From: Gordonia spumicola
GTDB taxonomy: Bacteria; Actinomycetota; Actinomycetes; Mycobacteriales; Mycobacteriaceae
Assembly: GCF_009932475.1 (NCBI RefSeq)
Contig: NZ_BJOV01000005.1
Span: 1,240,001-1,304,000, forward strand
DNA: 64,000 nucleotides
Direction: 5' to 3'
Below the pieces are notes generated by a model, which saw only the letters and a list, made by a program, of their open reading frames with translations, was not told where the DNA came from and ran no database searches. The position numbers were made by a program, and so were the translations under genes. Each line of letters opens with the position of its first letter. Position 1 is the stretch's first letter. This document shows positions 1-9,295 of the stretch, one piece after another.

Positions 1-299
1 GCAGACAACCGCAGATTCAGGGTGTGCAAGACGGCACCCATGGCGGGAACCGCTGCGTACGCCTCCAGATGTTCCTGGTTGTTCCACAGCAAAGTAGCGA
101 CACGGTCATCGTCGCCAACACCGGCACGACGCAGAGCATTGGCCAGCTGACCGCATCGTTCCTCAAGGGACCCGTAGGTCGTGGTCCGAGCCGGTTCGTT
201 TCCGCCGTAGGTGATGACCTGCCTTGCGGCGTGATTCGTCGCGACGTGGCGGAGGATCGACGCCACCGTCAAGGGCACATCCTGCATCGTGCTCTTCAT
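1..299 (-). CDS. Acyl-CoA ligase (FadD-type), N-terminal part
   Basis: The first 99 codons of a minus-strand gene that leaves the window at base 1. The start reads MKSTMQDVPLTVASILRHVA, and later segments (ITYGGNEPARTTTYGSLEER, then LRRAGVGDDDRVATLLWNNQ) match the N-terminal half-domain of long-chain fatty-acyl-CoA/AMP ligases. The ATG at 299 follows an AAGGAG ribosome site. It begins 27 bases after the Mce-associated gene, so it is probably the last or next gene of the mce operon and would activate the imported lipid as a CoA thioester. M. tuberculosis mce1 also carries a fadD (fadD5), but at the upstream end. Substrate cannot be told; the catalytic motifs lie outside the window. Confidence 0.85.
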   Translation of the reverse strand, partial: MKSTMQDVPLTVASILRHVATNHAARQVITYGGNEPARTTTYGSLEERCGQLANALRRAGVGDDDRVATLLWNNQEHLEAYAAVPAMGAVLHTLNLRLS

Positions 300-326
300 G
301 GGAACTCCTTCTGCGGCGCAGCCGCC

Positions 327-1007
327 TTATTCAGCTGGGCCATAGTCCTGGATCTGCCAGCCCTGGGCCGTTTTCGACACGACCACCTTCAACAACGTCG
401 GCAGTTCACTCGGTTGTGGGTTCTGCACGTTCTGGGTCTTCTGGCTCGCGAAGACCATCACCGTGTATTCCCCGTCGGTGTCACCGGTGACGCTGGTGGC
501 CAGAACGCGTCCCGACGCCTGCACCTGGGCCTGCTGCATGATCTGGGTCAGCGTCGGCCGGACCTCGTCGTAACGCTTGATGAGCGCCTCACCCGCGTTC
601 TCTTTGACCGCCGCGAAAAAGGCGTCTGTGTTCTGGTAGTTGTAGGTCAGGGACTGGGTCGTGTAATCCGAGGCGGCCTTTGCCGCCGCGGCCCGTTGCG
701 CGGCGTCGTTTTCCAATACCGACTTCGCGTCGTCGGCCTCGACGTAGAGGTAGGCAAACACGCCGGCCAGCACAGCGAGCACCACGATCACGGCCGAAAC
801 GACCAAGGCACGCAACCGCGGCGCTGCTGACCAGCGACGCCCACCTGGCGAGGGGGGATCAACGTCGCCGTCTCCCGGCTCCGCCGTGGCTACGGAAGCG
901 GTTTTGGCGTTGTCGTCCACCAGCAGATCGCTATCCGTCGCCGCTGCTGCCGCGGCGTCCTCGACCTCAGTGGGCTCGGTGTGCGGCTCGGTCTCGTCAT
1001 TTGTCAT
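327..1007 (-). CDS. Mce-associated membrane protein
   Basis: 226 residues. A long acidic, disordered cytoplasmic N-terminus (about 1-65) is followed by one transmembrane helix (LRALVVSAVIVVLAVLAGVF, about 65-85) and an extracytoplasmic domain. This is the layout of Mce-associated (Mas/Mam) proteins, which are known to stabilise Mce transporters. It lies 49 bases after mceF and 27 before the acyl-CoA ligase, all on one strand. Only one such protein is present here, whereas mycobacterial mce1 and mce4 have two or more. The family call rests on position and topology more than on sequence motifs. Confidence 0.8.
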   Translation of the reverse strand: MTNDETEPHTEPTEVEDAAAAAATDSDLLVDDNAKTASVATAEPGDGDVDPPSPGGRRWSAAPRLRALVVSAVIVVLAVLAGVFAYLYVEADDAKSVLENDAAQRAAAAKAASDYTTQSLTYNYQNTDAFFAAVKENAGEALIKRYDEVRPTLTQIMQQAQVQASGRVLATSVTGDTDGEYTVMVFASQKTQNVQNPQPSELPTLLKVVVSKTAQGWQIQDYGPAE

Positions 1008-1056
1008 CTGGGGCCTTCTGTGTACTTGTGGTGACAGTCCGCGTGGGACATGGTCG

Positions 1057-2019
1057 TCACCGTGGTGACGGCGACACGGTGATGGGGACCTCCGCGCGAC
1101 CTGGTCCCGACGCCGGGAAGGTTCGGGCGAGGAGGTCGCCGATCGACCCGAAGTCGACGTAGGTGTCCGCGACCTTCGCGGTCGCCGGTTTCACCGCCCG
1201 GGTGATCGTCAGCAGATCCGGCTGCAGGATCTGGATATAGCCGTCGAGCTTTTCCACAAGCTTCAACACGGGAGGCCACTTGTCGTACGAAGTAGTTGTG
1301 AACTCGATGAACGCCCGTTGAATGCGCGCCAGTCCGTTTACGGCGTCAGGGGTGCGCACAGCTGCCGTACTGAGGACGTCCCCGACATTGGACATGAGGC
1401 CGAGCAGGAACTCGGCGTTGTCCGCGGTCACCCGGACGGACCCATCTTTGCCGACGAAATCGACTAGACGGTGCATCATGTCGCCGATCGTGTCGAGGTC
1501 TTCCTGCCGTCCTGCGACGGCCTCGGCGACGGTCTTGTTGATGGACTCGATCGATGCCGGGTCGAGTCCATCTGCCACTGCAGCCATCTTCGGCAACACC
1601 TGGGGCACCGATTGCGACACGTGCACCGCGTCCGCGGGCACCACATCTCCGTTGTGGAAGTACCCGCCGGTGGCCGTGCCCGTGGGCACGAAGTTGATGT
1701 ACTGTTCCCCCGCGATCGACAGATTCTGGATCGACATCACGCTGTCCTGGGGGATCTTGTGATCGGAATCGATCGCCATCTCGACCTTAAGTGCCGAATC
1801 CACGACGTTGATGGAGGCCACTTTTCCGACGGGTATCCCCCGCACCATCACCGGCGACGTGTCCAGTAGACCGCCTGAGCTGTCGATGAAGGCGGTTAAC
1901 GAGTACTCGGAGCGGGTGGGGTTGACGCGTGCCACGCCGACGACGAGGTAGCCGAGCCCTACGACGAACACGACGGCCAAAGCCACCATCGATATGAGCG
2001 TGCTGCTGCTGCGGTTCAC
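1057..2019 (-). CDS. mceF: Mce family protein MceF
   Basis: 320 residues: an N-terminal membrane anchor (about 8-30), one MlaD/Mce domain (about 38-115; contains SPVMVRGIPVGKVASI) and a helical C-terminal region typical of actinobacterial Mce proteins. It is the sixth and last Mce subunit of the operon. Its ATG overlaps the end of mceE by 4 bases, indicating translational coupling. Mce proteins form the hexameric periplasmic tube that carries lipids from the outer envelope to the YrbE permease. The C-terminal tail after the helical part is short, so the product is small for an MceF. Confidence 0.9.
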   Translation of the reverse strand: MNRSSSTLISMVALAVVFVVGLGYLVVGVARVNPTRSEYSLTAFIDSSGGLLDTSPVMVRGIPVGKVASINVVDSALKVEMAIDSDHKIPQDSVMSIQNLSIAGEQYINFVPTGTATGGYFHNGDVVPADAVHVSQSVPQVLPKMAAVADGLDPASIESINKTVAEAVAGRQEDLDTIGDMMHRLVDFVGKDGSVRVTADNAEFLLGLMSNVGDVLSTAAVRTPDAVNGLARIQRAFIEFTTTSYDKWPPVLKLVEKLDGYIQILQPDLLTITRAVKPATAKVADTYVDFGSIGDLLARTFPASGPGRAEVPITVSPSPR

Positions 2020-3053
2020 GGCATCATTCCGATCGATTTCAACACGGTAATGAACGATTCGGCGTCACGCCGCGCCAGGTCCCGACCATCGATGGAGATG
2101 TCCGAGAGGTTGATGTCCGGCGACCCCACGAATGGAATGAGTTTGTCGCGGATGACGCGCGTTGCCTGCTCCGTGACGGACTTCGAGTAAATGTCGGAGT
2201 TGGCGATCGCCGCGATCACCGGGGCGATCGCGGCCACCGACTCCTTGATGCGTGAGTACTCCGGATCCACGATCCTGCCCGCGGCCGTAGCAAATGTACG
2301 CAAGTTGGCGATGAGTAACGCGACGTCGATCAGGGAGTAGCCGAGGCCATAGAAGTTGGTTCCGCCCTTAGTCAGCATCCGGTCGATTCCCGACGGATCA
2401 GCCAAAATCACCTTCAGAGTCCGATCAGCCGACCTCAACACCACGTCGAGCTTGTCAGTGTTCGAGGAGACCTCCGAAACGGTCTCCAGCGTTGTCCGAT
2501 ACAGGGCGTCGAATTCCTGCGGATCCTTGGGGAACGAGGTGTTCAATGTCGAGATCGCGGTGTGGATCTTGTCGAGTTCACCGCCGCCGAGGACATTCGC
2601 CATCCCACGCATGACGTCCTCGACATTTGCTGCCGGCTCGGTCCGTGCCAGCGGGATCACCGAACCCGACCGCAGCAAGGCACCCGTCGACGGCTCGGCT
2701 GGGGGAAGGATGGAAACGTAGATTTCACCAAGGAGAGTGTCTTGACGCAGCTCGGCTCGCGATTCGGCCGGCAGCTGAGTCTTGTTATCGATGCGAGCTT
2801 TGACGACTGCATGCCCGTTCTCGTACGTGACATTCTCGACGGTTCCGACGCTGAGCCCCTCTGAGAGGACTTTTGCGAGGGCCGGCAGGTTGAGTGCGCT
2901 GGTGAACTCCATCTGGATGTCGTAGCCGTTGCCGTCGGAGGTTCCTATGGTCGGCGGATTGTCGGCGTTGATCCCACACGATGTCACGAACACCATCGCT
3001 GCCATCAGTACGACCATCATGGGTCCGAGGCGTGCGCGGTTGACTGAGATCAT
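2016..3053 (-). CDS. mceE: Mce family lipoprotein MceE
   Basis: 345 residues with a lipoprotein signal peptide ending in a lipobox (MVFVTSCG, Cys about residue 27), as expected for MceE, the lipid-anchored subunit (LprK/LprN in M. tuberculosis). The Mce domain is at about 43-120 and includes LSEGLSVGTVENV. The C-terminal helical domain follows. The start overlaps the mceD stop by one base. The lipobox identifies this as the E position independently of gene order. Confidence 0.93.
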   Translation of the reverse strand: MISVNRARLGPMMVVLMAAMVFVTSCGINADNPPTIGTSDGNGYDIQMEFTSALNLPALAKVLSEGLSVGTVENVTYENGHAVVKARIDNKTQLPAESRAELRQDTLLGEIYVSILPPAEPSTGALLRSGSVIPLARTEPAANVEDVMRGMANVLGGGELDKIHTAISTLNTSFPKDPQEFDALYRTTLETVSEVSSNTDKLDVVLRSADRTLKVILADPSGIDRMLTKGGTNFYGLGYSLIDVALLIANLRTFATAAGRIVDPEYSRIKESVAAIAPVIAAIANSDIYSKSVTEQATRVIRDKLIPFVGSPDINLSDISIDGRDLARRDAESFITVLKSIGMMP

Positions 3054-4102
3054 CAGGCCCCTCCCCCCATCATCCCGGCGATCGTCCTTGATGCATCGCC
3101 GGGCCCGCAGACGCCGTTTGCCGCCGGCGCGGCGCAGCCACTGACGAGGCTTCGCAAAGGCAGCGACACTGCGAATGCCCGCACGATCGACTTGGCATCG
3201 GGGTGTTTCATGATGAGGTCTGCCGTGCGGGCTGCGACCGCTGCCACCATGTCCGGCTGCTCTCCCATGCCGGCGATGAGCGGAACGGCAGCATCACCGA
3301 TCGCGAATATTGGGGGCCCGAAATCCGTTGCGAGCCGCGAGAGGATCGGTACGAACGTCCCCGCGTACTCGACTGCCGCGCCGAACGTCTGGCCGAACGC
3401 GATGATGACATTGATGGCGCCCACGAAGTTGTCGAAGAGGGCGGTCACCTCTTTGTCGTTCTCGGTTGCCACCCCCGTCAGTGTTGCGAGGTTCCCGACG
3501 ATCCTGCGAATCTGTCCATCCCGCTTGGCCGGGTCGTTGATGAGCGTGGCAGAGTCCTTGATGATCCCGGCCACGTCACCCTGGGTCCCTTCCAGATTGC
3601 GGGCGACGAGCTTGAGGGACTGCAGGATGGCGTCGGTGTTTCTGCCGTTGTCCTTGACCAGGTCCTCGGACAAGTTGCTGATCGAGTCGAGCGTCTGACT
3701 GATTCCCAGCGGGGTTCTCGTCTTACTCAACGGAATGCACTGATTCGTCTCGTATCGGGCTCCACCGGAGTACGGCTTGGTGAACTCGATCTGACGTTCG
3801 GTCACGATGGATGTCGACACCAGAGTCGCGCCGACGTCGGCAGACAGCGGCACGCTCTTGTCGACCCGCATGTCGATCCTCACACCGGACTGACCTTTAT
3901 TCTGGTGCACCCCGACGACGCTGCCCACCTTCTTGCCGAGCATGGCGACTGCGTTGCCTTCGAAGAGGCCCGATGCATCGGTGAACTCTGCGCACAGGGC
4001 GCGCGTGTCGTCGGACGCTGTCCGGCCTATCCCGATACCAGCGATGACCACCACCACCACGGCGATCAGGAGCAGCAGTCTTCGGACCCAGGTGGTCAGC
4101 AT
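3053..4102 (-). CDS. mceD: Mce family protein MceD
   Basis: 349 residues: N-terminal transmembrane anchor (LLLLIAVVVVVIAGIGIG), Mce domain with the pattern GNAVAMLGKKVGSVVGV at about 50-65, then a helical tail. A cysteine pair near the C-terminus (CAAPAANGVCGPGD) could form an extracytoplasmic disulfide. It overlaps the end of mceC by 7 bases. It is the fourth Mce subunit of the importer. Confidence 0.9.
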   Translation of the reverse strand: MLTTWVRRLLLLIAVVVVVIAGIGIGRTASDDTRALCAEFTDASGLFEGNAVAMLGKKVGSVVGVHQNKGQSGVRIDMRVDKSVPLSADVGATLVSTSIVTERQIEFTKPYSGGARYETNQCIPLSKTRTPLGISQTLDSISNLSEDLVKDNGRNTDAILQSLKLVARNLEGTQGDVAGIIKDSATLINDPAKRDGQIRRIVGNLATLTGVATENDKEVTALFDNFVGAINVIIAFGQTFGAAVEYAGTFVPILSRLATDFGPPIFAIGDAAVPLIAGMGEQPDMVAAVAARTADLIMKHPDAKSIVRAFAVSLPLRSLVSGCAAPAANGVCGPGDASRTIAGMMGGGA

Positions 4103-5091
4103 TTGTCGTCACCACTCGGAATGCACACACGAACCTCTGGTTCTGTGGTGGCCGGCGCACCGACCGGCGCCTGGAGGAGGACGCCGAGGCGCTGAGTGAT
4201 CTGATCGATCTGTGTCAGGGCATTGGAGTAGCCCGGCATCTCTGTCGACACCTTGTCCAGGAGCGTCTTGAACTGTTGCACGGACGGTTCGATGCCATCG
4301 CGGTACGCCACGAGCGGCCTCGTCAGGAGTTTGAACAGACGCCTGAGATAGTCGAACCCGCCGCGGACGTTCTGGATATCAGGTCCCAGCGTCCTGGCCA
4401 GGAAGCTGAGTTGACGGAGAAAGTCGACTAGCACCTGTTTTTGGTCGGCGAAAGCTTTGACGTATTCATCCGATAGAGCGACCGTTTTGTCGAGCTGACC
4501 GTACTGTCGCTCTAGGAGGTCCATCAGACTGCTGGTGTTCCTCAGTGCGTCGGGAATGTTTGTGTTGCCGTCGGAGAACGCATTCTGCAGCAGCGCCGCA
4601 GTTTGACGGAGATCGACGCCGTTCACATCACGGAACACCGGCGTCGTCGTCTCGAGCGTGTTGGAGATGTCGTAGGTACTCGATGTCTGAACAAGGGGGA
4701 TGGCCCCCGACAGCGCGGTCGGTCCTGACCCTGGGTCCAGATCGAGAACTCGCCCGCCGATCGGCGTGATCAGGCGAACCGCTGCGGTAGCATCCGAACG
4801 GACTGACACCGAGTCGTCGAGTCGAAATTTGACTGTGATAACCGTTCCCGTGAGGTCCACCGACGACACCCTCCCTTGTCTTATCCCCGCTATACGCACC
4901 TGATCACCCGACTCCAGCCCGCCGGTGTTGACCAGATGGGCCGAGTACACCTTTTGACCGGGCGGTGCGATATACACGGCCCCGGCGATGACCAGACCGA
5001 CCACCACGGTCACCACCACCACACCGGCGACGATGAGGTCGCGTCTGCGTTCGGGCTGGTGATGCGATCGATTTCGATTGAACAACCTCAC
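4096..5091 (-). CDS. mceC: Mce family protein MceC
   Basis: 331 residues. A basic N-terminus precedes a transmembrane helix (LIVAGVVVVTVVVGLVIAGA), then the Mce domain (about 47-125; GDQVRIAGIRQGRVSSVDL) and a helical C-terminal region ending in a Cys-rich tail (VCIPSGDDKC). The ATG overlaps the mceB stop by 4 bases. MceC products of several mycobacterial operons have long proline-rich tails; this one does not. Confidence 0.9.
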   Translation of the reverse strand: MRLFNRNRSHHQPERRRDLIVAGVVVVTVVVGLVIAGAVYIAPPGQKVYSAHLVNTGGLESGDQVRIAGIRQGRVSSVDLTGTVITVKFRLDDSVSVRSDATAAVRLITPIGGRVLDLDPGSGPTALSGAIPLVQTSSTYDISNTLETTTPVFRDVNGVDLRQTAALLQNAFSDGNTNIPDALRNTSSLMDLLERQYGQLDKTVALSDEYVKAFADQKQVLVDFLRQLSFLARTLGPDIQNVRGGFDYLRRLFKLLTRPLVAYRDGIEPSVQQFKTLLDKVSTEMPGYSNALTQIDQITQRLGVLLQAPVGAPATTEPEVRVCIPSGDDKC

Positions 5092-6092
5092 TTACACACC
5101 ACCAATCGTTGCCCCATAAGCGCAATCTGCGCTGTATCCGGCAGGGGCAGGAGACCTTTCGAACATTGCGCCTCGCTCGGCGTGGAGTTCGTCGCAGCGG
5201 TGAGCGAGTCCATAAGGGGCTTGAGCAGTACCGCACCGTTGAGTAGACCCTCTAACTCCCCGGGTTCTCGCGCCAGACGCTGATAGATCGTCGCGAAACT
5301 CTGGTCGTACGTTGACTCGAGTTGCTCGCCGGTGAGGACCGTCTTCGACATGGACCGGTTGACCTCGCGTAGCGACTCTCGCAGCCGGTCACTCACGCGG
5401 CTGAAGGCGTCGACGATCGATCCCAGCTTGTCGACGAGTTCGACCATCTCCGCCGAGCGGCCTTCGAGCTGGTCGGAGACCTGGCCGAGACTCGTCACAA
5501 TATTCGTGATGATCTCAGACCGCTGGTTCCCGTAGGCGGTGATGTTGGCGATCTGCTTCAGAACAGGCGATATGCCCCTTCCATCACCTTGAGCAACGCG
5601 CAACAAGTTGGACTGCAGTTCATTGATCTCGTCGGCATTAAGCGTGTCGAACACCGGCTTGAATCCGTTGAACAAGGTGGACACATCAAATGAGGGAATG
5701 GTCTTGTCGAGCGCCACCTGTGTGAGTGCCCCCTGTGTTTTTCCCTGTTCCGCACCGATCAATTCGACATATCGCTGTCCGAGAAGATTCTGATAACGCA
5801 CGGCGGCGGTGGTTTTCGATGTGATCGTGATGTCGTCGTTCAGTTGGAAATGAACGACCGCCGTGGCCCCTTTCAGGTCGATCGCCGTCACATAACCGAC
5901 CTTGACCCCTGCCGACCGCACACCGTCGCGAGGTTTGAGCCCGGAGGCATCGGAGAAGACCGCTGATCGTTCAGAACTCGCTCCGTCCGAGCTGGGTTGG
6001 AGGATGGCGATGATCACGTAGGTGAGAACGCCGATGACTGCGGTGAACGCGACGATCTTGATGATGGTGGGAGTTAACGACTTGAGCTTCAT
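5088..6092 (-). CDS. mceB: Mce family protein MceB
   Basis: 334 residues: membrane anchor at about 10-33, Mce domain with GLKPRDGVRSAGVKVGYVTA (about 50-70), then the long alpha-helical region. It starts on the base right after the mceA stop codon. Its position between mceA and mceC and its length are typical of MceB. A C-terminal Cys pair (CSKGLLPLPDTAQ ... VVCK) may be oxidised outside the membrane. Confidence 0.9.
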   Translation of the reverse strand: MKLKSLTPTIIKIVAFTAVIGVLTYVIIAILQPSSDGASSERSAVFSDASGLKPRDGVRSAGVKVGYVTAIDLKGATAVVHFQLNDDITITSKTTAAVRYQNLLGQRYVELIGAEQGKTQGALTQVALDKTIPSFDVSTLFNGFKPVFDTLNADEINELQSNLLRVAQGDGRGISPVLKQIANITAYGNQRSEIITNIVTSLGQVSDQLEGRSAEMVELVDKLGSIVDAFSRVSDRLRESLREVNRSMSKTVLTGEQLESTYDQSFATIYQRLAREPGELEGLLNGAVLLKPLMDSLTAATNSTPSEAQCSKGLLPLPDTAQIALMGQRLVVCK

Positions 6093-7127
6093 CTACCTCG
6101 GTCCTCCTGCTGCAAGCGCGCTCTGCAGCGCAGGTGAGGTCTGCACTATCAGGGCGACCTGAAGTTGCACTCGCTCCCCGACCTGTGGCGTGGCCTTGTC
6201 GATGCTGTCCAGGATCTGCGGGATGGTGTAAACGGTCCGCGCGAGCCCCGAGGCCGATCTGGCGACTGGCCTCGCCAGATCGAGGCCGACGTCCAGTAGT
6301 GAACTCAACGCCGGGTAGTTTTTGTTCAACAGTCCTCCGAGTGCGCCGAACAGGACCTCGCCGGTGTCGTTGAGGTTGCCTTTGGTCTGTTTGATGGCCT
6401 CGTCGGTGGCGAAGAAGTCAGCGATGTCGACGTTTATGAGGATGCCCGGAATGAACGGCTTCATGAAGTCGGCAACACCCTCGGACAGGTCTGCCGCGAT
6501 CGCCAAATCCTGGCCCACTGGCCGCTGTTGAACGTCCCGAGTGAGCTGTGCGATCTGGAACATGAGTTTGCCGGTGTCGGCAAACGTTTGGGAATCGTCG
6601 ACGACAAACTTCACCACAGAATTGAACGCCGGCTGATCGAGAGCATTGACCAGCTTGGAAAGTTTTCGAATCAGGGTCGATACCGACGTTTGTTCGGACT
6701 GCTGCTTGCTCACATAGACACTGCCACCATCACGGATGAGCGCTCCCCGCCCAGGGTCGACAACCTCGAGTGCCGTCGGCCCCAGCGCGCTGGCGGACGT
6801 GTAATTCACCGCCATGCCCTGACTCAACCGGATGTCGTCGTTCGCTCCGGTGAGCTCGATTTTCACATTTGTGCTTTGGTCGCGCACCGACACCGAGGAC
6901 ACCTTGCCCACCGTGAAGCCCCGATACTTCACCTCCGATCCGCTCTTCAATCCGTCACCAATCGCGTCGGTGGTAATCGTCACTGTCTTGTTGTCGTCAT
7001 ATTTTCCGTTCGCGTTGCCCACCAGAAGATAGGCGGCAACCACCACGACGACGAGAACCCCGATCCCACGCAGGGTCAAGTTCGTTCGTGACGGCGCGCG
7101 CCCTGACAGATCTTGAAATACAGCCAC
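6093..7127 (-). CDS. mceA: Mce family protein MceA
   Basis: 344 residues, first Mce subunit after the permease genes. Transmembrane anchor LTLRGIGVLVVVVVAAYLL (about 18-37), Mce domain about 45-125 (GLKSGSEVKYRGFTVGKVSS), then a helical domain. It starts 8 bases after yrbEB. MceA usually decides which substrate class an mce locus serves, but nothing visible here separates mce1-type (mycolic/fatty acid) from mce4-type (sterol) import. No sterol catabolism genes are in the window. Confidence 0.9.
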   Translation of the reverse strand: MAVFQDLSGRAPSRTNLTLRGIGVLVVVVVAAYLLVGNANGKYDDNKTVTITTDAIGDGLKSGSEVKYRGFTVGKVSSVSVRDQSTNVKIELTGANDDIRLSQGMAVNYTSASALGPTALEVVDPGRGALIRDGGSVYVSKQQSEQTSVSTLIRKLSKLVNALDQPAFNSVVKFVVDDSQTFADTGKLMFQIAQLTRDVQQRPVGQDLAIAADLSEGVADFMKPFIPGILINVDIADFFATDEAIKQTKGNLNDTGEVLFGALGGLLNKNYPALSSLLDVGLDLARPVARSASGLARTVYTIPQILDSIDKATPQVGERVQLQVALIVQTSPALQSALAAGGPR

Positions 7128-7135
7128 TTAAACTC

Positions 7136-7999
7136 CTAGCCCGAAATCCTGACGCCCGAATCGAAGCCCCACATCAGCAGGGTCAAGATCATGTCCTCCA
7201 CGACGATGATGATGAGACTGCTGCGGATCGCTCGACCAGACGCGCGGCCGACGCCTTCTGCTCCACCGGTGGCGTAGTAGCCCTGGTAGCTGTGGACGAT
7301 GACGACCGATACCACGAAAATTAGGACCTTGATGACTGAGAACACCAGATCCTGCGGTTTGAGGAACGCATTGAAATAGAAGTCGTAGGTGCCACCGGAC
7401 TGACCGTGCATAAGGATGACGACCAGTTTGGCCGCGACGAAACTGAGTATCAGCGTCACGATGTAGAGGGGAATGATAGTGGTGATCGCTGCGACCACGC
7501 GCGTGCTGACGACGTACGGAATCGGCCGCACCGCCATCGACTCGAGTGCGTCGATCTCTTCGGCGATGCGCATAGAACCGATCTCCGCAGTGAGGCGACA
7601 GCCGGCCTGGGCTGCGAAGCCGATCGCGGCGATAATAGGTGCCAACTCCCGAGTGTTGGCGTATGACGAGATGAACCCGGTAAGAGACCCCATCCCCACC
7701 AGGTCCAGCGAGGCGTAACCCTGAATGCCGATAGATGCCCCCACAGCCATTCCGAGAATGACAAGCACGACCGCGGTACCCCCGCCGACCAGAACAGCGC
7801 CTCGTCCCCAAGCAAACTCATGTATGTACAAAAGCGTCTGTCGTCGATAGGTGGTCGCGACGTGACGAATTCCTGCGACGGTGTCGATGATGAACGTGGT
7901 GATGTGCCCGAGTTGTGCAGGGACTTCGGCGAGGGGCGTCACAGCACGCACGATCGGACGAGTGACAGAAGTGAACCGGGTGGATGGTATGGCGGTCAC
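7136..7999 (-). CDS. yrbEB: YrbE/MlaE permease subunit B
   Basis: 287 residues, integral membrane protein with 5-6 hydrophobic segments and the MlaE signature (LTAEIGSMRIAEEIDALESM, about 140-160). This amphipathic EExxALxxM segment contacts the shared Mkl/MceG ATPase in characterised systems. Two YrbE subunits form the inner-membrane channel under the Mce tube. It lies 10 bases after yrbEA and 8 before mceA. The ATPase is not encoded in this window, as is usual because one MceG serves all mce loci. Confidence 0.93.
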   Translation of the reverse strand: MTAIPSTRFTSVTRPIVRAVTPLAEVPAQLGHITTFIIDTVAGIRHVATTYRRQTLLYIHEFAWGRGAVLVGGGTAVVLVILGMAVGASIGIQGYASLDLVGMGSLTGFISSYANTRELAPIIAAIGFAAQAGCRLTAEIGSMRIAEEIDALESMAVRPIPYVVSTRVVAAITTIIPLYIVTLILSFVAAKLVVILMHGQSGGTYDFYFNAFLKPQDLVFSVIKVLIFVVSVVIVHSYQGYYATGGAEGVGRASGRAIRSSLIIIVVEDMILTLLMWGFDSGVRISG

Positions 8000-8009
8000 G
8001 TGTTCTCCG

Positions 8010-8822
8010 TCATCCGATGGTCTGCGGGACGAACATAATTGTCAGCTGGGTGATGACCACGTTGATGACGAAGCACGCCACCACCCCCAGGACCACGGTG
8101 GCGTTGACAGATTCGGCCACACCCTTCGGGCCGCCTTTCGTGGACAGACCCCGGTGACATGCGATCGCCACGACCACGAGACCGAACACCACTGACTTGA
8201 TCAGTGCCACCACGATGTCCGCCGACGAGGCAAAGGATGCAAACGAGGAGACGTAACTTCCCGGCGTGATGCCCTGGACGTTGACGCTCAGGATGTAGCC
8301 GGCCACGAGACCGGTAAACACGATGAGCATGCACAACAGCGGAGCGACGATGAGAACCGCGACGAACCGCGGGGCGACGACTCGACGGGCCGGATTGAGT
8401 CCTAGCGTCTCCATGGCATCGATCTCTTCACGGACGGTGCGTGCGCCAAGGTCAGAGGCGATGGCCGACCCTGCCGCACCACCGAGCAGCAGCGCTGTCA
8501 CGATCGGGGCCCCCTGCTGGATGATCCCGAGTCCACCAGCGGCGCCGGCGATGGACGTGGCCCCGACCTGCTGGGTCAGGCTTCCCACTTGCACCGAGAC
8601 GATGACGCCGAACGGGATCGCCACCAGGATCGCCGGCAACGTCGTTACGGTGATGACGAACCAGGTCTGGGTGACAGCCTCCCGAAACGGAAATCGTCCG
8701 GTGACAATGTCATACACGGTCCACCGCAGTGCCTGACCGGCGAGCATGGTCGTGTTTCCGAAGGTCGCAAGACTATCCGTCGCACGACCAGTGACTCCCG
8801 TAGCGATACTGCTCTCCTTCAT
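8010..8822 (-). CDS. yrbEA: YrbE/MlaE permease subunit A
   Basis: First gene of the mce operon, 270 residues from the ATG at 8822 (MKESSIATGVTGRATDSL). The MlaE domain covers most of the protein, with SDLGARTVREEIDAMETLG (about 130-150) and the YrbEA-type segment HRGLSTKGGPKGVAESVNAT. The start is uncertain. An in-frame ATG at 8918 gives 32 more residues, but the family does not need them. At 8822 the AAGGAG lies just after the ATG rather than before it, so a leaderless start or a start further in is possible. A direct repeat upstream (8864-8881) may be the operon's operator. Confidence 0.9.
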   Translation of the reverse strand: MKESSIATGVTGRATDSLATFGNTTMLAGQALRWTVYDIVTGRFPFREAVTQTWFVITVTTLPAILVAIPFGVIVSVQVGSLTQQVGATSIAGAAGGLGIIQQGAPIVTALLLGGAAGSAIASDLGARTVREEIDAMETLGLNPARRVVAPRFVAVLIVAPLLCMLIVFTGLVAGYILSVNVQGITPGSYVSSFASFASSADIVVALIKSVVFGLVVVAIACHRGLSTKGGPKGVAESVNATVVLGVVACFVINVVITQLTIMFVPQTIG

Positions 8823-8863
8823 ATGGCTGCACAGCCCTTCAATGATGTGCATCACAGTATCAG

Positions 8864-8881
8864 GTACTTCAAGTACTTCAA
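8864..8881. promoter_or_regulatory. Tandem GTACTTCAA repeat upstream of the mce operon
   Basis: Two adjacent copies of GTACTTCAA (8864-8872 and 8873-8881). Together they contain the palindrome AAGTACTT (8871-8878), 42-59 bases upstream of the likely yrbEA start. Position and symmetry suit a binding site for a repressor of the mce operon (mce loci are often controlled by GntR/FadR- or TetR-type proteins). No such regulator lies next to it in the window. Confidence 0.4.
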
Positions 8882-9295
8882 TACATGATTCGGAGATTCC
8901 TGCCGGAGTTAGCCGCACTGGCGAGGCGACACCCGTCGTCGCACCACGATGGTCCTCGATGTCATCGAGATGGCGCGGTGGGCACTCACCCTGATCATTC
9001 CTATAACGAGCAGCACGCGGCGCCGACCACCTCTACACCCTCAACTGCGAAGAGCCAAAAACGTTCGGTTCCATCCGCTGCTGGTATTGGACCGCCCCGA
9101 GATCCGGCGGGGAAGCCCTGGCCGGGCCGCTCGATGCCTCCGAGAGCTTCGGCAAATGCGGCGACGGACGACTTCACCGATTCGCTGTCCGACGTTGACC
9201 CGACTTGTGAAAGACCGTTCCGGACTCGGACAACTCGGCGGCGACCTAACAAGACGTTCTGGCCCCGAGCACAGGTACCCACCGACGGCCCTCGT
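8882..9295. other. Non-coding or unrecognised stretch between the mce operon and the next gene
   Basis: About 410 bases. A minus-strand reading frame of 108 codons (9001-9327) exists and overlaps the end of the following gene by 32 bases. Its product is Arg/Gly/Ser-rich, shows no recognisable domain and has no good ribosome site. I see no terminator with strong pairing. It may be an eroded gene. Confidence 0.3.

Noticed and set aside
24-830. Long plus-strand frame opposite the acyl-CoA ligase and the Mce-associated gene
   Set aside because: Antisense to two well-supported genes; the product is Arg/His-rich and without family features.
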